In this document: one piece after another, positions 1 through 8,302 of the stretch
How positions within the stretch are numbered: the first letter of the stretch is position 1
Layout of the letters: every line of letters begins with the position of its first letter
Assembly: GCA_016219425.1 (NCBI GenBank)
Contig: JACRNB010000009.1
Span: 42,586 to 106,585 of the forward strand
DNA: 64,000 nt
Direction of reading: 5' to 3'
Source of the DNA: Betaproteobacteria bacterium
GTDB taxonomy: Bacteria > Pseudomonadota > Gammaproteobacteria > Burkholderiales > Thiobacillaceae
Notes under the pieces: model-generated
Told to the model about the DNA's origin: nothing
What the model saw: the letters and a program-made list of their open reading frames with translations, nothing else
Database searches by the model: none
Translations under genes and position numbers: made by a program

Positions 1-1674
1 GGAAGGGCTGGGGATGAGGGAACAACGGTGGCTTCGGCGGCAACGGCTTCGGCTGGTGTTGCTCCCTCACCCTTCTCAAGTCGTTCGCCGGGCCGCCCCA
101 AGAACGACTTGGCCCCCACGGGGGGCGGCTCGGACGTTTTTCCCGAGCCGGGGGCGCTGCTAACCCCTCCCCCGGGGGGGGAGGGGGATAACACCCTGCG
201 CACCCTCGCCATGCAGGCCGTCGCCGACACCGAGTTCTTCCCCGCCTGGGGCCGCGCGCGGCTCGAAGCCATGATGAAGAACCGTCCGGACTGGTGCGTC
301 TCGCGCCAGCGCAACTGGGGCGCGCCCATCCCCTTCTTCATGCACAAGACCACCGGCGAACTGCATCCGCGTTCGCAGGAACTGCTGGAACAGGTGGCGC
401 TGCGGGTGGAACAACAGGGCGTAGAGGCCTGGTTCAGCCTCGACCCCGCCGAACTCCTGGGCGACGAGGCCGACCAATACAACAAGGTGCGGGACACGCT
501 CGACGTCTGGTTCGACTCCGGCGTCACCCACGCCTGCCTGCTCAAGGAACGGGAAGGCCTGCAACACCCCGCCGACCTCTATCTGGAAGGTTCGGACCAG
601 CATCGCGGCTGGTTCCAGTCGTCCCTGCTCACCGGCTGCGCCACCGACGGCCACGCCCCCTACGCCGCCCTGCTCACCCACGGCTTCGTGGTGGACGGCA
701 AGGGCATGAAGATGTCCAAGTCCAAGGGCAACGTGGTCGCGCCGCAGAAGGTGTCCGACACCCTGGGCGCGGACATCCTGCGTCTGTGGGTGGCCAGCAC
801 CGACTACTCCGGCGAGCTGACCATCTCCGACGAGATCCTGAAGCGCGTGGTGGAGGCCTACCGCCGCATCCGCAACACCCTGCGCTTTCTGCTCGCCAAC
901 ACCGCCGACTTCGACATGGCCGCCCACGGCCTGCCGCCGGAACAGTGGCTGGAGATCGACCGCTACGCCCTCGCCCTGACGCAGCAGATGCAGGAAGCGG
1001 TGCTGGCGGACTACCGCATCTACAGTTTTCACACCGCCGTGCAGCGCCTCAACCACTTCTGCTCGGAAGACCTGGGCGCGTTCTACCTCGACATCCTCAA
1101 GGACCGGCTCTACACCGCAGGCAAGGACTCGCGCCCGCGCCGCGCCGCGCAAAGCGCCCTGTGGCACATCCTGCGCACCCTCACCAGCCTGATGGCCCCC
1201 ATCCTCAGCTTCACCGCCGAAGAGATCTGGGCGCTCACCTGTAAATCAGAGAGCGTATTTCTGGGGCTGTGGCATGAACTGCCGCTTCAGGAAGACGCCG
1301 ACACCCTGATCCAGCGCTGGACCCGCCTGCGCGAACTGCGCGGCATGGCCCTGAAGCGCATCGAAGAGTTGCGCGCCGAAGGCCAGGTCGGCTCCTCGCT
1401 CCAGGCCGAAGTCACGTTCCACGCCGACGCTGCCGACCACGACCTGCTCGCGGCCCTGGGCGACGACCTGCGCTTCGTGCTCATCACCTCCGCCGCGCGG
1501 GTGCAGCGCAGCACCGGCGATACCCGCATCGAAGTCAGCGCCCTGGCGCACGAAAAGTGCGAACGCTGCTGGCATGTGCGCGCGGACGTGAATGCCGACC
1601 CGGCCCACCCCGGCCTGTGCGGGCGTTGCGTGAGCAACCTGTTTGGCGAAGGGGAAGCGCGTGGCGCTGCATGA
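1..1674 (+). CDS. ileS: Isoleucyl-tRNA synthetase, 3' part (5' end outside window)
   Basis: Class I aminoacyl-tRNA synthetase that charges tRNA-Ile in the cytoplasm. The frame is open from base 1, so the true start lies upstream; the GTG at 28 is internal. From about base 190 the protein follows the bacterial IleRS family: [23 protein letters not shown] and [12 protein letters not shown] of the catalytic domain, the KMSKS loop at 712-726, the anticodon-binding domain, and a C-terminal zinc module with two CxxC pairs (near 1558 and 1618). Codons from about 60 to 190 translate to a low-complexity Pro/Gly/Ser-rich stretch that IleRS lacks, described separately as a repeat insertion. The gene is followed by lspA in the usual order. 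The identity is very secure; whether the insertion is tolerated is unknown. Confidence 0.96.
   Translation, partial: GRAGDEGTTVASAATASAGVAPSPFSSRSPGRPKNDLAPTGGGSDVFPEPGALLTPPPGGEGDNTLRTLAMQAVADTEFFPAWGRARLEAMMKNRPDWCVSRQRNWGAPIPFFMHKTTGELHPRSQELLEQVALRVEQQGVEAWFSLDPAELLGDEADQYNKVRDTLDVWFDSGVTHACLLKEREGLQHPADLYLEGSDQHRGWFQSSLLTGCATDGHAPYAALLTHGFVVDGKGMKMSKSKGNVVAPQKVSDTLGADILRLWVASTDYSGELTISDEILKRVVEAYRRIRNTLRFLLANTADFDMAAHGLPPEQWLEIDRYALALTQQMQEAVLADYRIYSFHTAVQRLNHFCSEDLGAFYLDILKDRLYTAGKDSRPRRAAQSALWHILRTLTSLMAPILSFTAEEIWALTCKSESVFLGLWHELPLQEDADTLIQRWTRLRELRGMALKRIEELRAEGQVGSSLQAEVTFHADAADHDLLAALGDDLRFVLITSAARVQRSTGDTRIEVSALAHEKCERCWHVRADVNADPAHPGLCGRCVSNLFGEGEARGAA
60..190. repeat. GC-rich palindromic insertion inside ileS coding sequence
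   Basis: This stretch contains nested inverted repeats: AAGTCGTTC with GAACGACTT, and CCCCTCCCCC with GGGGGGAGGGG. It interrupts the alignment between the catalytic core segment before the KMSKS region and the expected upstream part of IleRS, yet the frame stays open. A related GC-rich insert lies inside the methyltransferase gene at 57706-57767. The left boundary is uncertain because the window starts here. Confidence 0.6.
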
Positions 1675-1676
1675 CC

Positions 1677-1790
1677 CCTGCCTTTCTTCCCCCTTTGCAA
1701 AAGGGGGACCGAGGGGGATTTCTGCGACGGCGGCCATGACAACCGTCCTCAAATCCCCCCTGCCCCCCTTTTGCAAAGGGGGGTTCTGGC
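1677..1790. repeat. C-run/G-run inverted repeat between ileS and lspA
   Basis: Two palindromic modules face each other: CCCCCTTTGCAAAAGGGGG followed by GAGGGGGATTT, and AAATCCCCCCTG followed by CCCCCCTTTGCAAAGGGGGG. The same family occurs as tandem units at 16755-17170. The last G-run (AAAGGGGGG) lies about 7 bases before the lspA ATG and would serve as its ribosome binding site, so the element appears to supply the translation signal. Confidence 0.8.
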
Positions 1791-2267
1791 ATGTCTGAGC
1801 AACGCTCCGGCCTCATCTGGCTCTGGCTCAGCCTGCTCACCCTGGTCCTCGACCAGCTCACCAAGCTCTGGGTGATCGACGCCATCGCCCCCTACGCCGA
1901 GATCGTCCCCGTCACCGGCTTCTTCAACCTGGTACACGTCCACAACACCGGCGCGGCGTTCTCCCTGTTCGCCGACCAGCCCGGCTGGCAGCGCGGTTTC
2001 TTCCTCACCGTCGCCGTCCTCGCCAGCGGCGTCATCCTCTACCTGCTCGCCCGCACCCGGGGCCGCACCCTGTTTTGCATCGCCCTCGCGCTGATCCTGG
2101 GCGGCGCACTCGGCAACGTGATCGACCGCACGCTGTACGGCCACGTCATCGACTTTCTCGACGTATACGCCGGCGCCTGGCACTGGCCCGCCTTCAACGT
2201 GGCCGACAGCGCCATCACCCTGGGCGCAGCGCTGCTGATCCGGGACGGCTTCCGCAAACAGGAATAG
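1791..2267 (+). CDS. lspA: Lipoprotein signal peptidase (signal peptidase II)
   Basis: An inner-membrane aspartic protease that cleaves the signal peptide of diacylglyceryl-modified prolipoproteins. The 158-residue length is typical. Four hydrophobic segments are visible, and the catalytic aspartates sit in the family motifs GNVID (D112) and FNVADS (D139). The conserved NTGAAF motif lies near residue 52. The gene follows ileS as in many proteobacteria, but the usual next genes fkpB-ispH are displaced to 17215 by the chemosensory cluster. The ATG at 1791 is preceded by a G-run contributed by the upstream repeat. Confidence 0.97.
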   Translation: MSEQRSGLIWLWLSLLTLVLDQLTKLWVIDAIAPYAEIVPVTGFFNLVHVHNTGAAFSLFADQPGWQRGFFLTVAVLASGVILYLLARTRGRTLFCIALALILGGALGNVIDRTLYGHVIDFLDVYAGAWHWPAFNVADSAITLGAALLIRDGFRKQE

Positions 2268-2306
2268 TTCGTTCAGGCCTAAGCCGACCGAGCCGGAGCC
2301 AAAGAG

Positions 2307-2385
2307 GTAGCCCGGATGGAGCGCAGCGGAATCCGGGGAATGTCGCGGTGCGATCCCGGATTCCGCTGCGCTCCATCCGGGCTAC
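2307..2385. repeat. REP-like inverted pair (GTAGCCCGGAT family)
   Basis: Two arms of about 30 bases are inverted around a short spacer: GTAGCCCGGATGGAGCGCAG at the left and its complement ending in ATCCGGGCTAC at the right. A second, slightly diverged copy is nested in the repeat block at 10561-10652. It lies between lspA and the chemosensory promoter, where a transcript would form a long hairpin that may act as a terminator or stabiliser. Confidence 0.8.
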
Positions 2386-2419
2386 GAATCCGCTCACAAA
2401 GACTTGAGTCATAAGTACC

Positions 2420-2446
2420 TAAAGTTCCCCGCCAATCTGCCGTTAG
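2420..2446 (+). promoter_or_regulatory. Candidate sigma-28 (FliA) promoter for the chemosensory cluster
   Basis: TAAAGTTC at 2420-2427, an 11-base spacer and GCCGTTAG at 2439-2446 match the flagellar/chemotaxis sigma-28 consensus TAAAGTTT-N11-GCCGATAA at 13 of 16 positions with exact spacing. It lies 22 bases before the ATG of the first CheW gene, in the right orientation. No experimental support is available. Confidence 0.65.
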
Positions 2447-2468
2447 TAGTCCACTCTTTTTCCAAGGC

Positions 2469-2987
2469 ATGGCAACGGTGAACGGCGCGGCGACCCTTGA
2501 TTCCCAGCACCGGCTTCTCTACATGGTGGCAGCGGGTCACCGCTTCTGCCTGCGCCTGGGCGACGTGGAGCGCCTGCTGCCGCTGATGCAGATGCAGGCC
2601 GTGCCGGACGGCCCGGACTACCTGCTGGGGGTGATGAACCTGGGCGGCGAGGCCGTGCCGGTGCTCGACCTGGCGCGCCGCCTCAACCTGCCCGCAACGA
2701 CGGGCTACGCACTCGACACCCCGGTGGTGCTGGCCGCCATCGGCGCGTTGCGCGTCGCCCTGGTGGTGGACGAAGTGCAGGGCGTGCGCGCCGTGCCGCG
2801 TTCGGCCCTGCGCGGCGACGCCCTGTTCCGCGACGGCCTGCCGCCCGTGCTCTCGGCGGTCACCACGGCGGAAAGCACCGCCCTGCTGCTCGACGCCCTG
2901 CGCATCCTCGACATCGACCTCTCCGGGCGCACCGAACCGCTCGCCCTGGGCGACGAACTCCTCGCCCTGTGCAAGGAAGCGCACTGA
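2469..2987 (+). CDS. CheW-like chemosensory coupling protein
   Basis: A 172-residue protein made of a single CheW domain: RFCLRLGDVERLLP, LLGVMNLGGEAVPVLDL and ALVVDEVQGV are the characteristic strands. CheW proteins tether the CheA kinase to chemoreceptors in the signalling array. It is the first gene after the sigma-28-like promoter, and its stop overlaps the CheR start (TGATG). Its position before a CheR-TPR gene and a second CheW gene matches WspB in Wsp-type pathways. The ATG at 2469 follows an AAGG ribosome binding site. Confidence 0.9.
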   Translation: MATVNGAATLDSQHRLLYMVAAGHRFCLRLGDVERLLPLMQMQAVPDGPDYLLGVMNLGGEAVPVLDLARRLNLPATTGYALDTPVVLAAIGALRVALVVDEVQGVRAVPRSALRGDALFRDGLPPVLSAVTTAESTALLLDALRILDIDLSGRTEPLALGDELLALCKEAH

Positions 2988-4471
2988 TGCCGGCCCACGC
3001 CCTGGCGCCCATCGTCGAAGAGCAGATCTGCCAACTCGTGCGCGAACGCACCGGCATCCGCCTGCTCGACCACCAGATGGACACTCTGCGCCGCACCGTG
3101 GCCGACGGCATCGCCCGCTTCGGCCATACCCATGAAGAGGAATACCTGGCCGCCCTGCGCCTGGCCTCACCCAGCTCGCCGGAGTTCGAGCACCTGATCG
3201 CCGGCATCACCGTGGGCGAAAGCTACTTTTTCCGCGACCAGGCGCAGATGGAATGGCTGCGCGAACAGTGGCTGCCGCGCCTGATCGCGCGCCGTCGGGC
3301 GGACAACGACCTGCACCTGCGCATCTGGAGCGCGGGCTGTTCCGACGGCCAGGAGCTGTACAGCCTGGCCATGCTGCTGGCGGACCTGCTGCCGGATCTG
3401 GAACGCTGGAACCTGCACCTGCTCGGCACCGACCTCAACGCCGCCGCCCTGGCGCGCGCCCTGCGCGGGCGCTACAGCGAGTGGTCGCTGCGCGCCACCC
3501 CGGAGAACGCCCGCCACCGCCATTTCCGCTGGGAGCGCGACCACACCTGGTCGGTGTCGGAGACCCTGCGCGCCCGCGCCCGCTTCTCCTACCTCAACCT
3601 GCGCGAGGACAGCTTCCCCTCGATGCTGAGCGAGACCGCCGCGCTCGACCTGGTCCTCTGCCGCAACGTCTTCATCTACTTCGACCCCGCCATCGTCGCC
3701 GGGGTGCTGCGCAAGTTCCACGCCTGCCTGGCCCCCGGCGGCTGCCTGCTGCTGGGCGCTTCCGACCTGATCGACAGCGCCACGCTCGACGGCTTCAGCC
3801 TGCACGGCCTGGGCAACGCGTTCTACCTGGAGCGCCTGGAACCCGCCCAGGCGAGCGCGCCGGAACCCCCGCCCGCGCGGCCCGCCGCAACGCCCCGTAG
3901 CGCGCCACCCCCTCCCGCCACACCGCGCGCCGCCCCCGGCGAGGCCGCAACGCCGCTGGCGGACTACGGCGAGATCATCGCCCTGCTCGGACGCGAGGCC
4001 TGGAACGAGACCCTGGCGGCGGTCGCCGCGCGCCAGGATCGCGGCGAAGGCGGCGCGCTGCTGTGGCAGTTCCGCGCCAAGGCGCTGGCCAATCTGGGAC
4101 GTGCGCGCGAGGCGCTGGAGGCCTGCGACATGAGCCTGGCGAGCGATTCCGGCGACAAACACAGCCACTTCCTGCGCGCCCTGATCCTGCTCGAACTGCA
4201 CCGCCTGCCCGCTGCCGAAGAGGCCCTGCGCCGCACCCTGTTCCTGGACCGCCGCTTCGTCGAAGCGCACTACCAGTTGGGCCTGTTGCAGATGCGGCGC
4301 GGCGCGCGCGCAAGCGGCTTCAAGTCGATGAAGAACGCGCTCGCCATCGCCGAACAGGCGCGCCCGGACCGCCGCCTGCACGACGCCGCCGGACGCGACC
4401 ACGAACGCATGGCCGCGATCCTGCGGCATGAACTGCGCATCTACGAACCCGAAACCGGAGGCCGGAGATGA
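2987..4471 (+). CDS. CheR-type receptor methyltransferase with C-terminal TPR region
   Basis: An S-adenosylmethionine-dependent methyltransferase that modifies glutamates of chemoreceptors. The 494-residue protein has the CheR N-terminal helical domain, VGESYFFRD, the SAM-binding motif RIWSAGCSDGQE (around residue 110), LGTDLNAAAL and LVLCRNVFIYFD. After a Pro/Ala-rich linker near residues 285-315, the C-terminal 160 residues form helical repeats of TPR type. This CheR-TPR layout is that of WspC-like enzymes rather than plain chemotaxis CheR. The ATG at 2987 overlaps the CheW stop; an upstream in-frame ATG at 2969 lies inside cheW and is less likely. The 3' end overlaps the next gene by ATGA. 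Confidence 0.93.
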   Translation: MPAHALAPIVEEQICQLVRERTGIRLLDHQMDTLRRTVADGIARFGHTHEEEYLAALRLASPSSPEFEHLIAGITVGESYFFRDQAQMEWLREQWLPRLIARRRADNDLHLRIWSAGCSDGQELYSLAMLLADLLPDLERWNLHLLGTDLNAAALARALRGRYSEWSLRATPENARHRHFRWERDHTWSVSETLRARARFSYLNLREDSFPSMLSETAALDLVLCRNVFIYFDPAIVAGVLRKFHACLAPGGCLLLGASDLIDSATLDGFSLHGLGNAFYLERLEPAQASAPEPPPARPAATPRSAPPPPATPRAAPGEAATPLADYGEIIALLGREAWNETLAAVAARQDRGEGGALLWQFRAKALANLGRAREALEACDMSLASDSGDKHSHFLRALILLELHRLPAAEEALRRTLFLDRRFVEAHYQLGLLQMRRGARASGFKSMKNALAIAEQARPDRRLHDAAGRDHERMAAILRHELRIYEPETGGRR

Positions 4472-5028
4472 CCCCCAAATCCGAAATCCGAGATCCGAAA
4501 TCCGAAATGCCCGACTCCCCCTACGCCCGCGCCATCCTGCACCGCCGCGCGGTGCGTCTGGCGTGCGAGACCGAGTCGAAGCAACAGGCCCCGCGCGGCG
4601 AACTGTTTCTGGACGTGCGCCTGGGCGCGCGCGAACGCTACGGCATCCCCTACCGCTGGCTGGACGAGATCGTGCGTCCGCGCGGCCTCACGCCCATCCC
4701 CGGCACGCCCCCCTTCGTGGCCGGGGTGATGGCGCGGCGCGGACAACTGCTCGCGGTGCTTGATCTCGCACGTCTGCTGGGCGTCGAAGCCGACGCCGAC
4801 AGCCAGGAAGAGCGCCTGGTGATGGTCAGCGCCGCCGGCCTCTCGCTCGGCCTGCGCGTGGCCGAAGTGCTGGGCAACGACCGCTACCAGGCCGCAGCAC
4901 TCGGACCCGCGCTGCCCGGCGCCGGCGAACGCCACTGGATCACCGGCATTCACGCCGGCCACCTGACCATGCTGGATCTGGAGGCCCTGCTCTCCGACCC
5001 GCGCATCCGCATCGAGGAACACGCATGA
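4468..5028 (+). CDS. Second CheW-like coupling protein with repeat-encoded N-terminus
   Basis: A CheW-domain protein of 186 residues (GIPYRWLDEIVRP, FVAGVMARRGQLLAVLDLARLL, LGLRVAEVLG). By position it corresponds to WspD, a CheW with an extended N-terminus. Its first 13 codons (MTPKSEIRDPKSE) are translated from a CCGAAAT heptamer array. The start could be ATG 4468, coupled to the CheR stop by ATGA, or ATG 4507, which the last heptamer creates (CCGAAATG). Either start leaves the domain intact. The stop overlaps the HD-GYP gene by ATGA. Confidence 0.88.
   Translation: MTPKSEIRDPKSEMPDSPYARAILHRRAVRLACETESKQQAPRGELFLDVRLGARERYGIPYRWLDEIVRPRGLTPIPGTPPFVAGVMARRGQLLAVLDLARLLGVEADADSQEERLVMVSAAGLSLGLRVAEVLGNDRYQAAALGPALPGAGERHWITGIHAGHLTMLDLEALLSDPRIRIEEHA
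4477..4508 (+). repeat. CCGAAAT heptamer array at the start of the second CheW gene
   Basis: About four and a half tandem copies of CCGAAAT, one diverged to CCGAGAT, in one orientation only. The array lies within the 5' coding region of the second CheW gene and ends exactly at an ATG (4507). It belongs to the same family as the arrays at 6104, 10471, 12889, 13317 and 38893. Confidence 0.9.
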
Positions 5029-6104
5029 CCCCCCTGGCAAGCCCTCAGAGCGGCGCCAACCTGGCCCGCATCCTGGTGGTGGACGACATGGCCACCAACC
5101 GCGCCCTGATCCGCGCCGTACTCGATGCGCGCGAGTTCGAGGTGGTGGAAGCCGACTCCGGCGCCTCCGCCCTGGCGCGCATCCATGCCCTGCGCCCGGA
5201 CGTGGTCCTGCTCGACGTGATGATGCCGGACACCGACGGCATCGAAGTCTGCCGCCGCCTGCGCGAGCAGGAGGAATTCCACCTGCTGCCCATCATCATG
5301 CTCACCTCGCTGGGCAGCCCGGACGACGTGGTGCACGGCATGGAAGTGGGCGCCACCGACTACATCACCAAACCGTTCAACTCGGTGGAACTGACCGCGC
5401 GGGTGCGCGCCGCGGTGGACAAGAAGCGCCTCACCGACCGCCTGGACGACACCGAATCGGTGCTGTTCGCCCTGGCGCGCGTGGTCGAAGCCAAGGACGG
5501 CACCACCGGCGACCACTGCGACCGCCTCTCGCACCTGTCCGTGGTCCTGGGCGAGGCGCTCGGCCTGCCTTTCGACGATCTCGAAGCCTTGCGCCGCGGC
5601 GGCATCCTGCACGACATCGGCAAGGTCGCCATCCCCGACACCGTCCTGCTCAAGAAGGGCAAGCTGGACGATGCGGAATGGGCGGTCATCCGCCAGCACC
5701 CGACCACCGGCGCGTACCTGTGCAGCGCCCTGCGCACCATGCGCCGCACCGTGGACATCATTCGATACCACCACGAAAAGTGGAACGGCGGCGGCTACCC
5801 CTCCGGCCTCGCCGGCCCCGACATCCCGGTGCTGGCGCGCGTATTCCAGGTGGTGGACGTGTATGACGCCCTCTCCAGCGAACGCCCCTACAAACCCGCC
5901 CTGCCCAAGGACGAAGTCGCCCGCATCCTGCGCGAAGAGACCGCGCGCGGGTTCTGGGATCCGGAAATCATGAGCGTGTTCCTCGACATCCTGGAACACG
6001 ACCCGACGCGCCTGGACATCCCCGCCAACGCGGCGCGCGGGCGCGACGCCGACCTGTTCCAGAACCTCAACGGCGATGTGACGGAGTGGAGAGACAGGCG
6101 TTGA
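5025..6104 (+). CDS. Response regulator with HD-GYP c-di-GMP phosphodiesterase domain (RpfG-like)
   Basis: A 359-residue two-domain output protein. The N-terminal receiver (residues 14-130) has the acidic pair VVDD, phospho-acceptor D64 in VLLDVMMPD and the lysine in TKPFN. The C-terminal HD-GYP domain has HDIGK (around residue 195), a second His pair in IRYHHEKWNGGGYP and the GYP signature itself, so it should be catalytically competent for c-di-GMP hydrolysis. It is coupled by ATGA to the CheW gene, which makes it a plausible phosphorylation target of the CheA hybrid in this cluster. Its TGA stop shares its last base with the first ATTTCGG heptamer downstream. Confidence 0.93.
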   Translation: MTPLASPQSGANLARILVVDDMATNRALIRAVLDAREFEVVEADSGASALARIHALRPDVVLLDVMMPDTDGIEVCRRLREQEEFHLLPIIMLTSLGSPDDVVHGMEVGATDYITKPFNSVELTARVRAAVDKKRLTDRLDDTESVLFALARVVEAKDGTTGDHCDRLSHLSVVLGEALGLPFDDLEALRRGGILHDIGKVAIPDTVLLKKGKLDDAEWAVIRQHPTTGAYLCSALRTMRRTVDIIRYHHEKWNGGGYPSGLAGPDIPVLARVFQVVDVYDALSSERPYKPALPKDEVARILREETARGFWDPEIMSVFLDILEHDPTRLDIPANAARGRDADLFQNLNGDVTEWRDRR

Positions 6105-6199
6105 TTTCGGATTTCGGATTGCGGATTTCGGATTTTTCTCGCGCGGCAACGCCGCGCCCGACTTCCCACATCCGAAATCCGAAATCCGAAATCCGAAAT
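6104..6199. repeat. Heptamer mini-element: inverted ATTTCGG/CCGAAAT arrays around a hairpin core
   Basis: The left array is about four ATTTCGG copies (one GC variant), followed by a core of roughly 45 bases containing CGCGCGGCAACGCCGCGC, and then a right array of four CCGAAAT copies in inverted orientation. The whole unit could fold into one long hairpin. The same core (TTTCTCGCGCGGC-A/C-ACGCCGCGC) recurs at 10471-10694. It occupies the whole gap between the HD-GYP gene and the globin-coupled receptor. Confidence 0.88.
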
Positions 6200-6214
6200 G
6201 GAAAGGACTTTTGA

Positions 6215-8164
6215 ATGATCGAAAAATTCCTGCACGAAGCCGCCAGTTCCAACCTGAGCGAGCAAATGGGCCTGAGCCCCGACCAGCAATCCCAGCACAA
6301 GGCCTTTCTCGGCCTCACCGAAGCGGACCTGGGCCTGCTGGCGGAACTGGCGCCCGTCATCGAACGCCATGCCGATGCGGTGGTGGAGGGCTTCTACGCC
6401 AACATCCAGCACTACCCGGAACTGGAACGGCTGATCCTCGGGGCCGGCTCCAGCGTCGAGCGCCTGAAGCGCACCCAGCGCGCCTACCTGCAGGAACTGT
6501 TCAAGGGCGACCTGGGGCCGGAATACTTCGAGCGCCGCCTGCGCGTAGGCGTGATCCATCACAAGATCGGCCTCACCCCGCGCTGGTATCTGGGCAGCTA
6601 CTCGGTCTACATGCAACTGCTCGCGCCGCTGATCTTCCGCCACTGGCGCTGGCAGCGCGGGCGCGCCCTGCAAGCGGTGCTGGCGCTGGACAAGGTGCTC
6701 TCGCTCGACGCCCAACTCGCCATCGACACCTACATCCACAGCCTCACCGCCGAACTCACCGTGGTCAGTCTGTCCAAAGGCGAGCTGGAACAGCGCCTGG
6801 CCGCCTACAACGGCCTGATCGACCGCGTCGCCAAGGGCGACCTGACCGCACGCATCGAAACCGCAGTCGGATTGGCGACGGATGACGATCTGGCGCACCT
6901 GGGCGTGAACCTCAACCAGATGACCGACCGCCTCGCCGAGATGACCAGCGAAGTCGCCGAATCCAGCAACGCCATGCTGGTCAGCGTGGAACAGGTGCGC
7001 GCCTCCATCGGCGCACAGTCCAGCGGCGCGGCGCAGCAGGCCGCCTCGGTGAACGAGACCACCGCCACCCTGGAACAGATCAAGGCCACCTCGCAGCAGA
7101 CCCTGGAGAAGGCCACCGCACTCAAGGAGGTGGCCGACCGCGCCCGCGCCGAAGGCGACCAGGGCCTCACCGTGGTGGAAGCGGCAGTCAACGCCATGCG
7201 CCACACGCGCGGCCAGGTCGAAGCCATCGCCGGCCACATCGGCGTGCTCAACGAACGCCTGCAACAGATCGGCGACATCACCAACGCCGTGGGCGAACTC
7301 GCGCAGCAATCCAAGATGCTCGCCCTCAACGCCTCCATCGAAGCCGCCAAGGCCGGCGACGCCGGGCGCGGCTTCGCCGTGGTGGCGGAAGAGGTGCGCG
7401 ACCTGGCCGAACAGTCGCGCCAGGCCACCACCCAGGTGCAAGGCATCCTGGGCGAGATCCGCAACGCCGCCGCGCGCGCAGTGCGGGCGGTGGAAGAAGG
7501 CAACGAAGGGGCCGACCGCGGCGCCAACCTGGCCGACCGCGCCGGCGAGACCCTGAACAGCCTCAACCGGGTGATCCACGACACCGCGCTCGCCAGCCAG
7601 CAGATCGTCGCCGCCGTGCGCCAGGAGGCCTCCGGCATCGACCAGATCCGCATCGCCATGAAGGACATCAGCCAGGTCACCAGCCAGTTCGTCGCCGCCA
7701 CGCGCCAGACCGAAGCCGCCACCGACCAGCTCACCGACTACGCCGCCCTGTTGCAGAACATGGTGCGCTTGTTCCGGGTGGGCGGCGCGCGCTTCGACTT
7801 CGACCGCGCGCGCACCCTGCACCGCACCTGGGTGGCGCGGCTGGAGGCCTTCCTCGCCGGGCGCGCCACCCTGGCCGAAGAAGAAGCCGTATCGCACCAC
7901 CACTGCCAGCTGGGCCTCTGGTACGACAGCGAAGGCCTGCAACGCTACGGCCACATCCCCGAGATGCTCGCTCTGGACGCGCCGCACCGCGAACTGCACG
8001 AATTGATCCACGACGTGGTGCAGCAGCAGAACAGCGGACGCCGCCCCAACGCCGAGCAGGTCATGGCGCGGGTGCGCACCCTGTCCGCCCGCATCGTCGA
8101 ATTGCTCGACCGCATCGAGACCAAGTCGCGCACCCTGGAAACGGGCCGAGGAGAAGCGGGATGA
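6215..8164 (+). CDS. Globin-coupled chemoreceptor with C-terminal CZB zinc-binding domain
   Basis: A 649-residue soluble methyl-accepting protein with no transmembrane segment. Residues 15-175 form a globin-coupled sensor domain with the haem-ligand motif VGVIHHKIGLTPRWYLGSY (H115 is the likely proximal His), as in HemAT-type oxygen sensors. The MCP signalling region follows; its tip reads QSKMLALNASIEAAKAG rather than the common QTNLLALNAAIEAARAG. The C-terminal 110 residues match the CZB domain (HRTWVARLEAFL, HHHCQLGLWYDSEG, later His residues), which binds zinc in other receptors. It probably reports O2 or redox state to the CheA hybrid. It starts 15 bases after the heptamer element, behind AAAGGA. 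Confidence 0.93.
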   Translation: MIEKFLHEAASSNLSEQMGLSPDQQSQHKAFLGLTEADLGLLAELAPVIERHADAVVEGFYANIQHYPELERLILGAGSSVERLKRTQRAYLQELFKGDLGPEYFERRLRVGVIHHKIGLTPRWYLGSYSVYMQLLAPLIFRHWRWQRGRALQAVLALDKVLSLDAQLAIDTYIHSLTAELTVVSLSKGELEQRLAAYNGLIDRVAKGDLTARIETAVGLATDDDLAHLGVNLNQMTDRLAEMTSEVAESSNAMLVSVEQVRASIGAQSSGAAQQAASVNETTATLEQIKATSQQTLEKATALKEVADRARAEGDQGLTVVEAAVNAMRHTRGQVEAIAGHIGVLNERLQQIGDITNAVGELAQQSKMLALNASIEAAKAGDAGRGFAVVAEEVRDLAEQSRQATTQVQGILGEIRNAAARAVRAVEEGNEGADRGANLADRAGETLNSLNRVIHDTALASQQIVAAVRQEASGIDQIRIAMKDISQVTSQFVAATRQTEAATDQLTDYAALLQNMVRLFRVGGARFDFDRARTLHRTWVARLEAFLAGRATLAEEEAVSHHHCQLGLWYDSEGLQRYGHIPEMLALDAPHRELHELIHDVVQQQNSGRRPNAEQVMARVRTLSARIVELLDRIETKSRTLETGRGEAG

Positions 8165-8184
8165 CCCCAGTTGCCAAACACGCC

Positions 8185-8261
8185 GTAGGAGCCCGGCTGT
8201 GCCGGGCGATCCACCGTCCCGCAACGCCAACCCCCATCGCCCGGCACAGCCGGGCTCCTAC
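8185..8261. repeat. REP-like inverted pair (GTAGGAGCCCGGC family)
   Basis: Two inverted units, each itself a hairpin GCCCGGCTGTGCCGGGC, separated by about 25 bases. Other members lie at 18659-18791 and 27491-27566. This pair fills most of the gap between the two receptor genes. Confidence 0.88.
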
Positions 8262-8302
8262 AAGGGGGCGCATCGTGACGCCGTCCCCCGCAGGAGACTG
8301 AC

